Shown: positions 22,621 through 33,594 of the stretch, one piece after another
Layout of the letters: the number at the start of each line of letters is the position of its first letter
Position numbering within the stretch: position 1 is the stretch's first letter
Assembly: GCA_026008535.1 (NCBI GenBank)
Contig: BRKX01000004.1
Coordinates: forward strand, 8,519,501-8,583,500
Direction of reading: 5' to 3'
Source of the DNA: Perilla frutescens
Taxonomy: Eukaryota; Streptophyta; Magnoliopsida; Lamiales; Lamiaceae
Length of the DNA: 64,000 nucleotides
The notes under the pieces: model-generated
What the model was told of the DNA's origin: nothing
The model's input: only the letters and a program-made list of their open reading frames with translations
Database searches by the model: none
Program-made: the position numbers and the translations under genes

Positions 22621-23036
22621 CATTCGGGAGGCGGAATGAGCATATCAGAGACGGATAAAGCTGATTGTATGATGTCGTGCCCACATTGCTCGTGCAGACT
22701 CGACCACAGGCCTGAAAAACTATTTGATCATTCTTGTTTCTGCCATTAATGATCGGGCAGATCATGCCCAACCCAAATACATTACATGGACTACTTAAGA
22801 GAAACAAAATGAGGTAACATTTCTTAACTAAGGATTTAAAATTAAACATTATGTCCTGATTATGAAAGAATAAATTCAAAATAATCAATATATTATCAAC
22901 TAAAATTAGAAATCTCTAATTGAATATAATGAATTCTAATGAATGATTATAAAATTTAACTTAAATACAAAAAAAAAAAAAAAAAAACACTAGTACGTAA
23001 GTAGCACAACAAAAAAATGCGATAACTAGAGAATCA
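22621..23036. other. Gene-free stretch upstream of the dirigent gene
   Basis: No reading frame with recognisable domains and no element ends. It contains an A tract at 22,969-22,987, which could be the tail of an old retroposed sequence but has no element attached. A second A tract lies at 23,058-23,074 beside the dirigent promoter. Confidence 0.6.
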
Positions 23037-23042
23037 CACGTG
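23037..23042 (+). promoter_or_regulatory. G-box upstream of the dirigent gene
   Basis: CACGTG centred in the near-palindrome CACACGTGGTGTG, about 60 bases upstream of the TATA box. G-boxes bind bZIP and bHLH factors and are common in stress-, light- and hormone-responsive plant promoters (family knowledge). Its position relative to the gene supports a role; use in vivo is not shown. Confidence 0.5.
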
Positions 23043-23098
23043 GTGTGAGTGTAATACAAAAAAAAAAAAAAAAATACAGAAAAATAGCAATTTCTCAT

Positions 23099-23106
23099 TA
23101 TAAATA
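23099..23106 (+). promoter_or_regulatory. TATA box of the dirigent gene
   Basis: TATAAATA lies 82 bases before the start codon, which would place the transcription start near 23,130 and give a leader of about 50 bases. The spacing is typical of a plant gene. Confidence 0.6.
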
Positions 23107-23180
23107 GCAAACCATCACAGGGAAAAGAAGAAAAAAAAAACTTACACAGCAAATTTGCAGGTAGTTGAAAATTGAAATAA

Positions 23181-23747
23181 ATGGAGATGATGAAAAGAGT
23201 GTTGATATTTTCGTATATTTTGGTGGCCATCTCACCGTTACCGGCAAAGTCAGCGTACTTCAGCGAAAGCAAGGCATACGTGCCAGTTCTGGTGAACACA
23301 CGACTTCGATTCTTCCTCCACGACACCCTGAGCGGAACAAATCCGTCAGCAGTTCGGATCGCGGGTCCAAACGCGACGGAATACAATCCGATCCCATTTG
23401 GAGCCCTGCTCGCCATCGACGATCCACTGACGGAAGGGCCGGAGACAACGTCGGGAGTCATCGGGAATGCTCAAGGGCTGTATCTTTCGTCTAGCCAGAG
23501 CGGCCAGGATGTCTCTTTGGTTCTCTACGCTGATTTCGGCTTCACGTCGGGCAGGTTCAAAGGGAGTTCGTTCAGCGTCTTTTCTAGGAATCCGGTGATG
23601 GAGAGCCGCCGTGAGCTGGCGGTCGTCGGCGGCAGAGGCCTGTTCAGGATGGCCACCGGAACGGCTTACGTCACCTCTTATTCCATGGACGTTGCTACTG
23701 GTGATGCTGTTCTTGAATATAATGTCCACATTGTCCATCCTCTTTAA
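23181..23747 (+). CDS. Dirigent protein
   Basis: Complete single-exon gene of 188 codons, the only convincing host gene here. Dirigent proteins are secreted and guide stereoselective coupling of phenoxy radicals made by laccases or peroxidases, giving lignans or lignin-related products; they do not oxidise substrate themselves (family knowledge). Residues 1 to about 25 form a signal peptide (MKRVLIFSYILVAISPLPA) and the dirigent domain covers about 40-186. Conserved blocks: FFLHDTLSG (44-52), FGALLAIDDPLTEGPE (73-88), GNAQGLY (95-101), GSSFSVFSRNP (128-138) and ELAVVGGRGLFRMATGTAYV (145-164). An N-glycosylation sequon (NAT) is at 64. Length matches the family. The start is the first ATG after the TATA box. 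GC content is higher than in the flanks. Subfamily and product cannot be set from motifs alone. Confidence 0.93.
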   Translation: MEMMKRVLIFSYILVAISPLPAKSAYFSESKAYVPVLVNTRLRFFLHDTLSGTNPSAVRIAGPNATEYNPIPFGALLAIDDPLTEGPETTSGVIGNAQGLYLSSSQSGQDVSLVLYADFGFTSGRFKGSSFSVFSRNPVMESRRELAVVGGRGLFRMATGTAYVTSYSMDVATGDAVLEYNVHIVHPL

Positions 23748-23838
23748 TTAGGGTTTGTCTGATTTTCTTCATAATTTCGTGCTTTCTGTTTTACACTTTT
23801 ACGTGAATGTTTGGTTTGTGAATTTGTACGTTGTCAAG

Positions 23839-23844
23839 AATAAA
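23839..23844 (+). terminator. Poly(A) signal of the dirigent gene
   Basis: AATAAA, about 90 bases after the stop codon and preceded by T-rich and TGT-containing sequence. It is the most plausible 3'-end signal for the dirigent transcript. Confidence 0.5.
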
Positions 23845-23849
23845 CGAGA

Positions 23850-24602
23850 TCATATATGATGAGTTAATAAAATATAGATGTGATGAGTTGAGTACTACTG
23901 CTTACTTGCAATTTCTATATAGACCATCGTAACTGGTTAGTGCTCAGAGGTAGATTAGTTATTCTTGAGCTACTCCAAGTTCGATTTGTTAAAATACTGT
24001 TCAGAGTCTCGTTAGAGTTTGTCGTTTTTAAGGTGAGATTTAAACTGTCGAAGATTGTGGGAAATTGTTTAGTATTTTGATTAATTTCCAGATTCAATAG
24101 CAAGCTCTCTCAAATAAGATCTTATTCTACATTATAAAAAAAACTTCAAGCCCTTAAATGAATTCAAAAAAATTCGCCACGTATGTATTATATACATTTT
24201 GCTTGCTTAATTAATTGGATATATATATTATATGTGTGGTTATTTAGATTATTTCATCCATACTTGTTTGGTTAAATTTGTGTGTGCGCAATTTAGGTTT
24301 CTATGTGGATCTAGTCAACAAGAGCCAACATGTGCTGGTTTTGTTCTTACGAAAAAAATTGTGTTTAGTCTAGTTGACTGAAAGTTATTTATTCATTCAG
24401 TTTCCAAAGTACAAGTTGTCACATGTCAATGTTTATATTAATGTGTACGTAGTTAATTTTATTAATATTTCTTTGGGTTGAGTAAAATGATTCATAATAA
24501 TACTTACTTTTCGGTTATCGATCATATATATTATGATTTAATCACTAACCATACGTGCAGGACCCAAATAAAAAAGAGCTCGATTAATTATCAGAGTACA
24601 TA
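23850..24602. other. Gene-free AT-rich flank
   Basis: About 750 bases downstream of the dirigent gene with only short frames and no recognisable domain or element end. It is probably ordinary intergenic sequence. Confidence 0.6.
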
Positions 24603-24603
24603 T

Positions 24604-24628
24604 ATCTATATATATATATATATATAGG
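24604..24628. repeat. TA-rich microsatellite
   Basis: A TATATCTATATATATATA-type tract directly preceding GGGATATATAGG, the first bases of a candidate transposon end. A similar TA tract flanks the opposite candidate end at 43,607-43,621. Confidence 0.8.
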
Positions 24629-26087
24629 GATATATAGGTTATAATGAGGACTACTCTTTATGTCAGAAATAGGAACCAATCATGCTTCTTCAATTTGTAT
24701 GGATGAATGATTGAGATTAAAATTAGGAAAGATGCCATAATATCAATTTAATAGATAAATTATAAACAAAATAATATTAATATAATTTTATATCTATAAT
24801 GATATGGAAATATCCAAATAAATCCCCATATCTTCTCTCTCTCTCTCTCTCTCTCTCACGTCCTCTCTCTTTCTCTCTCATAGTCATCAACCATTGTTCA
24901 GCCACTACAGATCACTGTCTAAGTTACGAAATCGACATAGCACCAAATTTTAACATTCTAAGCTACAAAATTTAATATCATAAGCAACAAATTCCTCATT
25001 GTTAATAAGAACATTCAAAAACTCATGGTATACATTGATCGAAAATAAGATATTTGATTGCATTTTATATAATGTTGCAATGCATGTTATTAACAATTTT
25101 ATTTATTATTATGTACCATTTCAATGAATATAATATTATAATTTCTTAAATTTCTGCCAGAAATAATTCATTGCTTGTTTTGTAATATTTTATTGCTTCT
25201 CAAATATCATTTCATTGCATGGTGCGTAACCATTCGATTCTTTAAAAATAGTATATATATGATGACAATTGATACTTTGTTAAATGCTGTATGTTATTTA
25301 TTTATAAGAAAATCATCACTTACCCATAAAATTTAAAAAAAAATTATAATGACGAGATATCTAATCATTGCTTATCTAGAATCAATACATTGCTTGCAAA
25401 ACACTAAATTATTGCTAAATTCATATTGATAGCTCTTATGGATTAAGGAATTTTTTTTTAAAACTATAAATAGTTCATTGCTATATTGTGACATTTTATT
25501 GCTTCTTAAATACCATTTCATTGCACAATTTGTAACTTTTTATTTTAAAACAAATAATATATGATGACAATTTCTAAATGATTCGTAACAATCAACAAAT
25601 AAGAAAAATAAATTAATTAATTTCGAGCACAAATAATAATTCATTATTTTTAGCACAACAAAAAATACAAAAAAGAACAAAAATATATAGTAAATGAATC
25701 ATAAAAGATAAAAAAAATATAAGCAGTGTTGGTGGATGATAAAAATTGCGGTGAATGAAATTGAAAAATGAAGAACCTCGATAAAAACTGTAGAGAAGAT
25801 AAAATAAATAAAAAAATTCTACAAAATAAAACATAAAATCACGTTGTAGTGGGATAGAGAAATAAGAAAATAAAAATAAATGTAGATATGATTTGACCTA
25901 TTATTGTTGGATTGGATTATCAAACCACTATAAAATCCATATCTAATTAAAAAAAATTATAATTAAAAAGAAATATTAAATCTCAATCTAAATCTGTACC
26001 ATTAATTTTAATAGATCTACCGGCTGTAAATAGTTCTTATTTCTCACCCAAAGATGCGTTCTCATTTCAACCAAATCCTACACACAC
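24629..26087. mobile_element. Candidate non-autonomous DNA transposon 1
   Basis: The left end reads inward GGTTATAATGAGGACTACTC...AGAAATAGGAACCAATC. The right end, reverse-complemented from about 26,020-26,085, reads GGTTGAAATGAGAACGC...GAGAAATAAGAACTA. The similarity suggests imperfect terminal inverted repeats. The interior is AT-rich and non-coding, with a CT microsatellite at about 24,832-24,857 and scattered TCATTGCTT-like words. No transposase and no clear target duplication are seen, so the class is unknown and the pairing of ends is tentative. Confidence 0.35.
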
Positions 26088-26929
26088 ATAGAATATGGTT
26101 CAAATAGGGACTAGACCTTGGTATGAGAAATAGAAACAAATCATAGCTCTTAGATGTATATAGATTAACAGTTTTGATTCGAAACTCATCCAAATTTTCG
26201 GTCAACTTTATTTTGGCGAGTTGGTTGTGTTCCTTGTGAGGAGGGTTATTGATGACATTTTACAAAATAAATCTCACTACTCATATATTTCTGTATCATA
26301 ACAGATTGCATATTCCATAAATTATGATTTACTTGTTTTACAATTAATGATATACTTGCCTAATTCAATCCATTACTCACAATTCTTTCATCCGCTTTTT
26401 TAATCTCCAAATCATCTTCTCCATTGATTTATCTGCAACACAATTATTTTCCCATGATTTCTGTAATCTTCTTCTTCTCTCGACTCTTATCTCAAATATT
26501 CTCTTTTTTTAATCAAAATTCGTATTCCACTCTTTACCCATCAATTTATCCTATAAATAGGAAAAAAACCAACCAAAAGTATTTAATTTCATCTCGTTTT
26601 ATCGATCAATCTAACCCTGAAATGTCTTCTTACAATCGATTATGACGCCAATTTCATCGAACGACTGTTGATACAAGGCTTCTATTTTGTCAACCCGATT
26701 CAGAAATTGTTTTACCTAGAAGGAATCGAAATACTCAATTGCAAAATCGAAGCAAGCTGTTACAAACATTCAATTGTTTTATTTTGTTATTGAATTGCAT
26801 TTGATTTTTGGGATTTTTTGTATTTTTTATGATCTATGAAGTAATTTTTATGTTATTTGAACTAATTTTTATTTGATTATATCTACTTGGATTTTCCCGT
26901 ATATAATTTTTTAATTTATTGTTTGGAAT

Positions 26930-26934
26930 CTAAC
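26930..26934 (+). repeat. Target-site duplication CTAAC, left copy
   Basis: CTAAC directly precedes TGATGAAGGCATG and recurs directly after ...TTACATCA at 40,293-40,297. This 5-bp pair defines the ends of the gag-only gypsy element across more than 13 kb. Confidence 0.9.
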
Positions 26935-28484
26935 TGATGAAGGCATGATAAACATCAAAGAATCAAATGAAGAGCTGCCATTAAAGGTTTTCAAGATTGT
27001 TACTTTGTTAACAATTAAAGATTGGAGATCAAGATTTAAAGAGCAATGCATGAAGATAGAACTCATCAAGTTGTGCATGCATGGCAAATTCACGTTGCAT
27101 AGACGAGTTGCAAGGAGTTTCCGTCCCCCTTAGTTATTTAATTAAGGGATTGATTTTATTTTAGACTATAGTATTAATTAGATTATAGTATTTATTATTT
27201 TGGATCAGATTTTTATTTATTTTTTATGTAATTTTCGTGCATAATATAATTAAGTTTGACTAGAATTGTATTTAGGATAATTTTCTACCTTGAATAGAGA
27301 GTTAGAGTTTTTTTAAGGACAACAACTTAGGTCGATTTGGAAAAGAGGACAAATTTATTGCGGGCCGAAATTTAAGGACATTAACATTTAAGTACTGCGT
27401 CCGTAGGTCAATTTTCAGCCCGAACGGGCTATGGAGGCCAATTTTCAGCCCAAACTGGCCGAAATTTAAGGACATTAACATTTAAGTGTTGCGTCCTAGC
27501 CCGTTCGGGCTGAAAATTGGCCTACGGATGCAACACTTAAATGTTAATGTCCTTAAATTTCGGCCCGCAATAAATTTGTCCTCCTTTCCAAATCGGTCTA
27601 AGTTGTTGTCCTTAAAAAAACTCTAAACTCTTGAATAGAATACTAGTTTAGGTTTTTTCCTAGTATAGTTAGAGATCCCTTTTGGATCAGTTTTTAGGCC
27701 CTCTTAGCTTATTATTTTCGTCCCCCCTTAGCACTATAAATAAGCGAACCATGTTACATTGATATTTTAGACATTATTGATTAAATTTTCCTTTGCATAC
27801 AATTTGTGTCTCAACCTTTAAAGCTTTTGATTATTTTCTCGAAAATACTCATTCTTGAAGCCTAGCAACTTTAAGTCTTACATTAAGGGAATGTTCTAAT
27901 TCACACGAGAAATTAGGGTGAACTCGCTACCGAGGAGTAACTTGAAGATTCATTTTCATTGTACGAGATACGCCGGGGATTAATCGGGTTGCAATTCACA
28001 ACACTACAACCTTCGACCATCATCAATCGACGTTTCCATCCTTCCATCATCGTTCGTGATCCTTCTAAGCCACAAGACCCGATAGTGTGTCGATCACAAG
28101 GGTTCGAGTTCCATACAAGTTCAATTCAACGTGTTCTTCATCTATACCGTAAGTACTTCATAGCCTTAACATATCTTATCTACTCCTAGCCCTTCTTCAC
28201 CATAAATCACATCCTAAACACCTCATCGTTCCAGCCATAATCATCGTTCTAATCCAGCCCTCTTTTGTTTGGATTTGTGTTCTATTTTTGTGTCACAGTT
28301 TAAGTGTCTTAGTTAGGCTTAGTTTTACATCTATAAAAGTTTCAAGTCTTTTATTATATTATTTCAGTTTATTTCGTTTATTAAGTTTATAGTATAGGAT
28401 TGAATCCTTCCTTAGTTGGCGTGTTCGTTCCTAGAAGTCTTCCGCGCATTATCGTATCATGTACAATTTGTCCGGGTTACATCA
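26935..28484 (+). mobile_element. Gag-only element, 5' LTR
   Basis: 1,550 bp including a 332-bp MITE plus its duplicated 9-bp target. Without these, about 1.2 kb matches 30,515-30,732 plus 39,301-40,292. TATAAATA is at 27,735-27,742 (39,542-39,549 in the other copy). The end ...GGGTTACATCA is followed by a PBS. Confidence 0.9.
27299..27630. mobile_element. Foldback Mutator-like MITE, 332 bp
   Basis: Begins GAGTTAGAGTTTTTTTAAGG and ends with the near-perfect inverse CCTTAAAAAAACTCTAAACTC. It is flanked by the 9-bp direct repeat TTGAATAGA (27,290-27,298 and 27,631-27,639). The 3' LTR of the same element has the empty site at about 39,437-39,452 with one copy of TTGAATAGA, so the insertion is proven. 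Most of its length is palindromic (long foldback) with repeated words such as CAATTTTCAGCCC inside. A 9-bp duplication points to the Mutator superfamily. Confidence 0.92.
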
Positions 28485-28490
28485 TAAATT

Positions 28491-28503
28491 TGGCATCAAA
28501 GCC
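28491..28503 (+). promoter_or_regulatory. Primer-binding site of gag-only element
   Basis: TGGCATCAAAGCC differs from the initiator tRNA-Met site TGGTATCAGAGCC at two positions and lies six bases after the LTR end. Both changes are transitions, consistent with methylated-C decay. Confidence 0.75.
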
Positions 28504-29216
28504 ACGTCTGCTCTGCTGGTCGCGGTTCAATCCTACGTGTCTTTTATTTTTTATGTGTCATTCGTACGTGTCAATCGAGTTGTAATAGTTTAGTTGTTCA
28601 TTGAAAAAAAATCGGATAAAAAAACTCGGTCAAAAAAAAAGAGAAAGACCGAACTCAAAAAAAATCCGACAAAAAAAAGAGAAATCCAAATTGATTTATT
28701 GTTTGCTTTTGAGTACTATTTTATTTTTGGTACTTTCCTTTTAGTACTAGTTTATAGTTGGTAACTTCCTTGTGAGTCTTATTTTATTTTTGGAACTTTC
28801 CTTCTAGCTTTAGTTCTTTAGTTGGTAATTTTCTTTTGAGTTATAATTTAATTTTGGTTCTTTCCATCTAGAGTCTAGTGTAATTAAGGTATTTAGATAG
28901 TGTCATACTAATGGTACACACATCCAAATCACCTTCCTTCCTTCTTAGTTTCTTGTTTCCTTTTCTTTTCTAGTTCTTTCCTTCTTTCCTTAGGATTTAT
29001 TTTTGGATTCCTATTCTATTTGGGAACTTCAAAAATATATCTAATTCTTTTCTTATCTTGATTTCTTCTATTTCAATCCTTTCAAACCTTCCATATACTC
29101 ACCCATACCCATAATTTTCGTCCATCACAATTAAAGGGTTCGAAAATATGCCCTAGTTCACCTACACCACTTATCTACAACCATATATACCATCCGGACC
29201 ATACACTCATGCACCC
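28504..29216. other. Untranslated leader of gag-only element
   Basis: No coding sequence. It contains A-rich runs near 28,610-28,690 with GACCGAACTC-like words and a region of repeated TTTTGGTACTTTCCTTTTAG-like units (about 28,700-28,880) in tandem. It lies between the PBS and the Gag frame. Confidence 0.65.
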
Positions 29217-30626
29217 ATGCACCATCCAGTTCATACACCATACACCACTCATACTCCGTACATCCGTACACCATGTACACCAAATTCTCACCATCTCTAC
29301 AACAATAATAAAATGATCATTCCTGAGTTTGAAGGTCTACACGATCCCGGCGCCTACTTAGATTGGGAACGCAAAGTAGACAAATTTTTTGAATGCTACG
29401 ACTTTCCTGAAACATAGAAAGTACAGCTAGTTTTGCTGAAGTTTAGAGGCTACGTAGCAACATGGTGGGGATTCCAGTAGAACCGGTGCCACCGAGATCG
29501 CCTTCCACCTATCGACACATGGCATGAGTTGAAAGATTTGATGCAGAAACGCTTCATTCCAGACCACTACCAATGGGAGTTGGAGGAAAAGCTACACAAG
29601 CTTAGGCAAAAAGATCGAAGTGTAAATGACTACTACAACAAAATGATTGAAGCCATGAGACGAGCTGATGTAGAAGAATATCCAGAAGATACCATGTATA
29701 GATTTCTAGCTGGTCTACGAAGGGCAATTTGTGAAAGAGTAGCATTGTATCACTTCGACGAGTTGGAGGACATGGTGGAATACGCCATCCGAATAGAAAA
29801 GTGGTTAGAGGAGCTAGAGACAAGGCCCAAGAAAGTGATTCAAGTGGAGGCCTGTGAAAAGTTGCCAACTGAGTTTGTTGCCACCAATAAAGATTCTACT
29901 TCCAAGGTACCAATTTTAAACATTGTTGAAGCATCTATTAAAGAGTTGCCATCTGTTTCCATGTGCTTAGACATTGGAGAAGTTGAGGTAGTTCAAGAAT
30001 CTAAGTCGGAAGTAGACATGACCAATGAGGAGATGCCAATTTTGGAGGAGATAGCTCTAGAAGATTGCAATCTGGAAGTTTCGTCCATGGAGATGATAAG
30101 TCTTAATGATTATATAGTGGACAAACTACAAATTGTGCACTTGGAGAGCATTGTTGCAGTTGAGAAGATCGAAGAAGATGAAAAGATGATGGAGTTACAA
30201 CCATGTTCATAGACGGAGGATGACATCATTTTGGAAATGGATGTCACACAAGTGGAGCCTTTGCAAAAACACATGGCGGATCCATTGATTTCTAACATTT
30301 TTTGTCAACCATGTTCTTTTATTGTTTTAATCTTACATGTTGCTAAAGATGTTCCACATGATATTGATGTGCCACCAGACTTATTCGTGGTTCTTATGTC
30401 CATGCATCCCATGAAGTTGCAACTTGTGCAAAAAGAGATTGATGATCAATTCGTCATAGTCTTTGATCCCAGATATTTGAATTCGAGGACGAATTCTTTT
30501 CAAGAGGAGGGGAATCATGAAGGCATGATAAGAATCAAAGAATCAAATGAAGAGCTGCCATTAAAGGGTTCCAAGATTGTTACTTTGTTAACAATTAAAG
30601 ATTGGAGATCAAGATTTGAAGAGTAA
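29217..30626 (+). pseudogene. Gag-like frame with acidic C-terminal extension (three in-frame stops)
   Basis: A His/Tyr/Thr/Pro-rich start (HTPYIRTPCTPNSHH) leads into a retrotransposon Gag domain: FEGLHDPGAYLDWERKVDKF, LLKFRGYVATWWGFQ, TWHELKDLMQKRFIPDHYQW, KLHKLRQKDRSVNDYYNKM and TMYRFLAGLRRAICERVALY. Stops at about 29,415, 29,472 and 30,210 do not change frame, so these are point mutations in one frame. No zinc knuckle follows. About 180 residues of acidic, Leu/Ile/Val-rich sequence come next and end NSRTNSFQEEGN just before the PPT. I do not recognise this C-terminal part; it may be a remodelled remnant of the pol end. Confidence 0.8.
30501..30514 (+). promoter_or_regulatory. Polypurine tract of gag-only element
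   Basis: CAAGAGGAGGGGAA immediately precedes the 3' LTR start (TCATGAAGG, corresponding to TGATGAAGG of the 5' LTR with one change). Confidence 0.7.
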
Positions 30627-30732
30627 TGCATGAAGATAGAACTTATCAAGTTATGCATGCATGGCAAATTCACGTTGCATAGACGAGTTGCATGGAGTTT
30701 TCGTCCCCCTTAGTTATTTAATTAAGGGATTG
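30515..30732 (+). mobile_element. Gag-only element, 3' LTR, first part
   Basis: Matches the first about 215 bases of the 5' LTR and is broken at ...AAGGGATTG by LARD-2. The unbroken equivalent reads AAGGGATTGATTTTATTTT at about 27,143-27,161, which maps the insertion point to the base. Confidence 0.92.
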
Positions 30733-33594
30733 TGTAATACCCCAAAATATTTTAGAAGGTTTAATTCAACTTATGTTACCCCTGGTAATTTAGAAAATAA
30801 GTTGGGTCCTTAAATGATTCAAATAAAGGAAAATCGCAGGTAGGAAAATCTGTTACATTTTATTTTGGTCAAAAATTGCTTTAAAAATATGTTCTAATAT
30901 TTTTCTCGGTTTGATAGAAAAAAATTTCGAGCATCATGCCAAACTTTGAATTTTCTAATTTCGAGTTCAAATGAACTCTTAGCACAACTTTAAGTTGAAA
31001 AATAATAAATTTAATAGAAAAAGACACATCCGTCATTATCCAATTTCTTTTTCAAAAGATTATCTTATTCGTAATTATCGTATTCTTTTTCCATCAATAT
31101 CCTCTTTCTTTTATTCATTATTATCCTATTTATTTTTCCTCTATAAATAGGAGTTTAAGGTTTCATTTTTCATTCATTTTCAAAATCGAAACGCCGAGCA
31201 GCTTCCAGAGAATGTACGACTCTAGTTTCCTATTTCAATTTTGAAATAGTCATTTTGAAGGTGTCAACGCGTAGATCACAAATACATGATTGAAATGATG
31301 ACACGAAGGATGATCACGATGGAAAATCATCGTGACCGCCGCCAATTCCTCGGAGAAGGTACTTTCTCCGATTCTGGTCATTCGGACAGATGAATTTAGA
31401 AATTTCAAGTTCTAAATATGCTTATATTTCGATTATCTTTAATTCTACCGATTCTGATTTTTTATATTGTGAGTTTTCAGTATTTTTCCCCATTTTCATT
31501 TTATGTAAATCTCTGATCTACTCTTCATGGATATTCGTATTAGAAATCTTCTTTTTATAAATAGTCTTGGATCATTTGGATCTTGTAGTTAACCGGAATA
31601 GATTTTTGATTTCTCATCGTTTGAAATCCAGATCCGAATATTATATTATTAATTTGTCCAGTTCGAATTTATGGTCTAGCCGTCCGATCTTTGATCTGAC
31701 TACACCGTTAAATTCCTTATTTTTTGCACTATCAAAAAATTGTATTTTTGAGCGAAAATCCAATGAGTATCGAGCTCGATCGAGAACGATACATTTTCAG
31801 CTAAAATCTGTGAATATTCTTACCAATCAGTTTCGGTTTTTATCCCGTTTCACCCATTTTGGGTCGTCAAATCGAAAAATTTTCTTCTCGAAAGTCGTTC
31901 GAAATAATATTTCCTATGCTTCCGTTGAATTTCGTAATTTTCGGATGAGTTTTGAATAATATCGATTATTTAATTTAAGCAATTATTTTATTTCCGAGAG
32001 CATGTTTTATCAAAAAATTCTAAAATTCTCATTCTTTACTCTTGGCATGTATAGTATCATCCCTGAATATTTTCGTAATTTCTGAGCGGTTAAAAAGTGT
32101 CGTGGCGTAGATCTGGTAAACTTTGGATAAATGACAAGTTTTGGAAAGAGACCTCTGTCAAATCAGTTGATCCCAGTAAAGCAAGAATAACGTTTCGGAA
32201 TTTCTTTTCTTCTTCGTCGAAATTATTCGAGGTCTCTAGAGTCGCGCAATCTATTTTAGAATAGAATAGAATTAATTATAGCTCCGCTTATAGTAGATTA
32301 AATTCCGGAAATATAGCGTTTATCCTAAGTTAAAGTTTACCTTCTGTAGTACCAGCTGAGCTAGAGAAAGAGTATCAGGGTTGATTCTTCAGGAGTTAGC
32401 TTTTCAGAATCCCGAGAAAGGTGGGTTATACTATACTGTCTTTGCAAATTGTATCTTTCGAGTTATTAAGCTCTGCTTTGCTAAAATTGCATATGTGACT
32501 ATCTGTGTTAAATATTTACATGCTACTGTATGTTGTGGGAGTCTCATAAACCAGTGTTGTGTCAATGTGAGTAGCTATAGTATGCATGCATTATTTGTCC
32601 TGCCCTACTCCTTGTCGGTGAGACTAAAATGAAATACTTATTGGTTATACTCTTTGGGTATACTATGACAATACTCAACGTTATGCGCTGGTGATGTAGT
32701 TTAGGTTGCGGGCAGTGATGGGTTATACTATTAAGCGTTTCATGATAAAATATTTTGGTGAACTTAGGTTGCTTCCAACTTTTAAACCTCCTAAGCTTCA
32801 CTACCTGTATGGACACAGATAGATTACTTTTACAAAATGATTTGCATAACTTAAATTGTGAGAACTTGCCCACTGAGTGCATTAGTACTCAACCCAAATC
32901 TTTTCAAACATTTTCAGATCAGTAGGTTGGAGCGTGGAGGTGACGAGGCTGAGATATGGGCTATTATGATTTACATATTTTTCTGTTGTCCCTTTTTATT
33001 AGTATTCTATTAAGAATTGAGCTTTCGCACTTATGGTATTCTTTTGCTAAATGCTAAGAACTCTGATCTTGGTATTTTGTTGATATGATTCTGCTTCTTT
33101 GATTCTGAACATTTGTTGACTTCCTAGTTAACATGTATCATATGCTTAGCTACATAATTATTCCAAGGGGAGAAAGCCCGTCTTTCGTTATGTCTATTTG
33201 ATCATTCATTTTGGCCTATGGAAGGGCTTCATCTTTTCAGCATATTGGTGTCTGTTTCTTTTGTCGACCTATGAATGGGTCTATTGATTGTTGGTATCTG
33301 GTTATTTGTTTATGTTTGGCTTATGAAAAGGCTTATTGAATTGTTACAGCTTCCATTCTTCTCTTTTAAGCCGTTATAAACGGGGATTCACTCTAGTTAC
33401 AGAGGTTATGATGTCTAATTTTCCGAAAGGCATAACCTATCTTTGGCATACTCAGTTCTTAAATTTTATTCCAAAAATTAATCCTTTTGGATTAACACCC
33501 CGTCATTAATTTAATTACCCTATTTGTTTCCCGCTTCTTAATTTCCACCCCCGTGGCGTCCATTTTCATGATCTTTCAAGATCGGGGCACTACA
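30733..33594 (+). mobile_element. LARD-2, 5' LTR (2,862 bp)
   Basis: TGTAATACCCC to GGGGCACTACA, followed by a PBS. TATAAATA is at 31,142-31,149. Preceded by GATTG (30,728-30,732); the 3' flank reads TATTG (39,296-39,300), a 5-bp target duplication with one mismatch. The empty target in the sister LTR contains GATTG once. The last third shares blocks with the LARD-1 LTR (CACTGAGTRCATTAGTRCTCA and TTTTCAG, near 32,870-32,917), while the first half is different. Confidence 0.94.
31142..31149 (+). promoter_or_regulatory. TATA box of LARD-2 5' LTR
   Basis: TATAAATA about 410 bases into the LTR; the copy in the 3' LTR is at 36,855-36,862. It is the likely retroelement core promoter. Confidence 0.6.

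Noticed and set aside
22969..23074. Two A tracts as tails of retroposed genes or SINEs
   Set aside because: No A/B boxes, no upstream gene body and no flanking duplication found.
22961..23738. Frames of 60-170 codons overlapping the dirigent gene in other frames
   Set aside because: Shadows of the real gene; they include poly(A)-encoded Phe runs and no domain.
28095..28115. tRNA-like GGGTTCGAGTTCC (B-box-like) in the gag-only LTR and at about 39,908
   Set aside because: No acceptor stem, anticodon arm or A box at suitable spacing; part of the LTR.
27959..28585. Small frames at the end of the gag-only 5' LTR
   Set aside because: Not preserved in the 3' LTR copy and without similarity to proteins.
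31567..31959. 130-codon frame in LARD-2 LTR (also 37,280-37,609)
   Set aside because: Disrupted by a frameshift in the second copy and without domain similarity.
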